Assembly (NCBI GenBank): GCA_005800865.1
Contig: SYEI01000312.1
Coordinates: forward strand, 1 to 6,312
DNA: 6,312 nucleotides
Reading direction: 5' to 3'
Source of the DNA: Bacteroidota bacterium
GTDB lineage: Bacteria; Bacteroidota; Bacteroidia; B-17B0; Aurantibacillaceae
Shown: piece by piece, positions 5,620-6,312 of the stretch
How positions within the stretch are numbered: position 1 is the stretch's first letter
Layout: the number at the start of each line of letters is the position of its first letter
Notes under the pieces: generated by a model
What the model saw: the letters and a program-made list of their open reading frames with translations, nothing else
Databases searched by the model: none
What the model was told of the DNA's origin: nothing
Position numbers and translations under genes: made by a program

Positions 5620-6312
5620 ATGAAAAACAGTTTTTCATTTATAAGCCTAACATATAACCATCAAAAATATATTATTGAACACTTGGAGAGTATAAAGTAT
5701 TTAGTTTTAACATATGCGGATGAATTAGATGTTGATCTTATAATTAATGATGATGCATCTTCTGATTTGACTACTTTTTTGATTGATGAGTGGATCAGTA
5801 AGAATATTAAATTATTTAGGCATGTAAAAAAAAATTATAATAAAGTTAACATTGGTACTGTAGCTTCTTTATGTAACATAATAAAGTTAAATGAGGCCGA
5901 AAGATGGAAAATCGGCGCTGCTGACGATGTTTATTCGTATGAAAATATTTTCGAAAATACAATTCATGATGACCAGACTGCATTTCTTTCTGGATTCCCA
6001 CTTTATATATATGATGGCGAATTGCAATCGAAAATAATTAGTGATTTACTCGTCATCTCTACCCAAGAGGTTTACAAAAGGAAGTCTTTATTATATCGAT
6101 TTAAACACACTTCTTTTAACAATGCACCCAGTATGACATATTCTATGAAGTGCTTTAATAACAGTAAGGTTATCGAATATGTATCTAAATTTAAAATTGT
6201 AGAAGATTGGCCCTTACAACTTGCTATTTCTAAAGAATATAGTGACTATAAATTTAAATTAGTTTATAAAATATTTACGTACTATAGAAAAACATCAGGA
6301 TCTGCTTATTAT
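5620..6312 (+). CDS. Family 2 (GT-A) glycosyltransferase, 3' end outside the window
   Basis: The frame is open from the ATG at 5620 to the last base, giving 231 residues without a stop. The N-terminus FISLTYNHQKYIIEHLESI (7-25) is the typical first strand and helix of GT2 enzymes. INDDASSD (42-49) is the nucleotide-binding acidic motif, and KIGAADDVY (97-105) supplies the metal-binding DxD-like Asp102/Asp103. VEDWPL (194-199) fits the ED motif carrying the catalytic base. No signal peptide or membrane segment is visible, so it is probably a cytoplasmic enzyme working at the inner membrane face, adding one sugar to a lipid-linked glycan. Donor and acceptor cannot be inferred. It follows the reductase after 138 nt, on the same strand. 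The acylated amino sugar made by the upstream genes is a possible donor but not shown. A run of nine A occurs at 5826-5834. Confidence 0.85.
   Translation, partial: MKNSFSFISLTYNHQKYIIEHLESIKYLVLTYADELDVDLIINDDASSDLTTFLIDEWISKNIKLFRHVKKNYNKVNIGTVASLCNIIKLNEAERWKIGAADDVYSYENIFENTIHDDQTAFLSGFPLYIYDGELQSKIISDLLVISTQEVYKRKSLLYRFKHTSFNNAPSMTYSMKCFNNSKVIEYVSKFKIVEDWPLQLAISKEYSDYKFKLVYKIFTYYRKTSGSAYY

Overview
The window is AT-rich coding DNA with every gene on the + strand. Strong Shine-Dalgarno sequences are nearly absent and starts sit in A/T-rich leaders. Together with the protein flavour, this suggests a member of the Bacteroidota (Flavobacterium- or Sphingobacterium-like). No species can be named from the sequence alone. 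The content is that of a surface-polysaccharide locus (O-antigen, capsule or glycoprotein glycan).

Layout: the last 29 codons of an unidentified gene (1-90). Block A, tightly coupled: acyl carrier protein 1 (108-338), a compact AMP-forming acyl ligase (322-1683), a GNAT N-acyltransferase (1673-2257) and a DegT/DnrJ/EryC1/StrS sugar aminotransferase of the FdtB/QdtB type (2259-3374). Then a 107-nt A/T-only spacer with a perfect 9-bp inverted repeat. Block B: a FabH-like ketoacyl-ACP synthase III (3482-4480), acyl carrier protein 2 (4500-4739) and a FabG-like short-chain reductase (4732-5481). Then a 138-nt spacer and a family-2 glycosyltransferase cut off by the window end (5620-6312).

Proposed working (inference): the aminotransferase makes a nucleotide-linked amino-deoxysugar, most likely a dTDP-3-amino-3,6-dideoxyhexose. 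Ligase plus ACP1 activates a carboxylic acid onto a carrier. KAS III, ACP2 and the reductase can build a 3-hydroxyacyl chain, for example 3-hydroxybutyryl. The GNAT enzyme joins acyl group and amine. The decorated sugar is then incorporated by glycosyltransferases such as the one at the right edge. No dehydratase, enoyl reductase, malonyl transferase or thioesterase is visible, so the chain probably stays at the beta-hydroxy stage and malonyl units would come from housekeeping fatty-acid synthesis. Comparable acylated amino sugars are known (3-hydroxybutyramido sugars in O-antigens, modified viosamine on Pseudomonas syringae flagellin, dihydroxyhexanamido-sugar in Flavobacterium psychrophilum O-antigen). 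The concept is therefore not new. This arrangement, with two carrier proteins, a ligase and a GNAT enzyme with an atypical cofactor loop, deserves follow-up.
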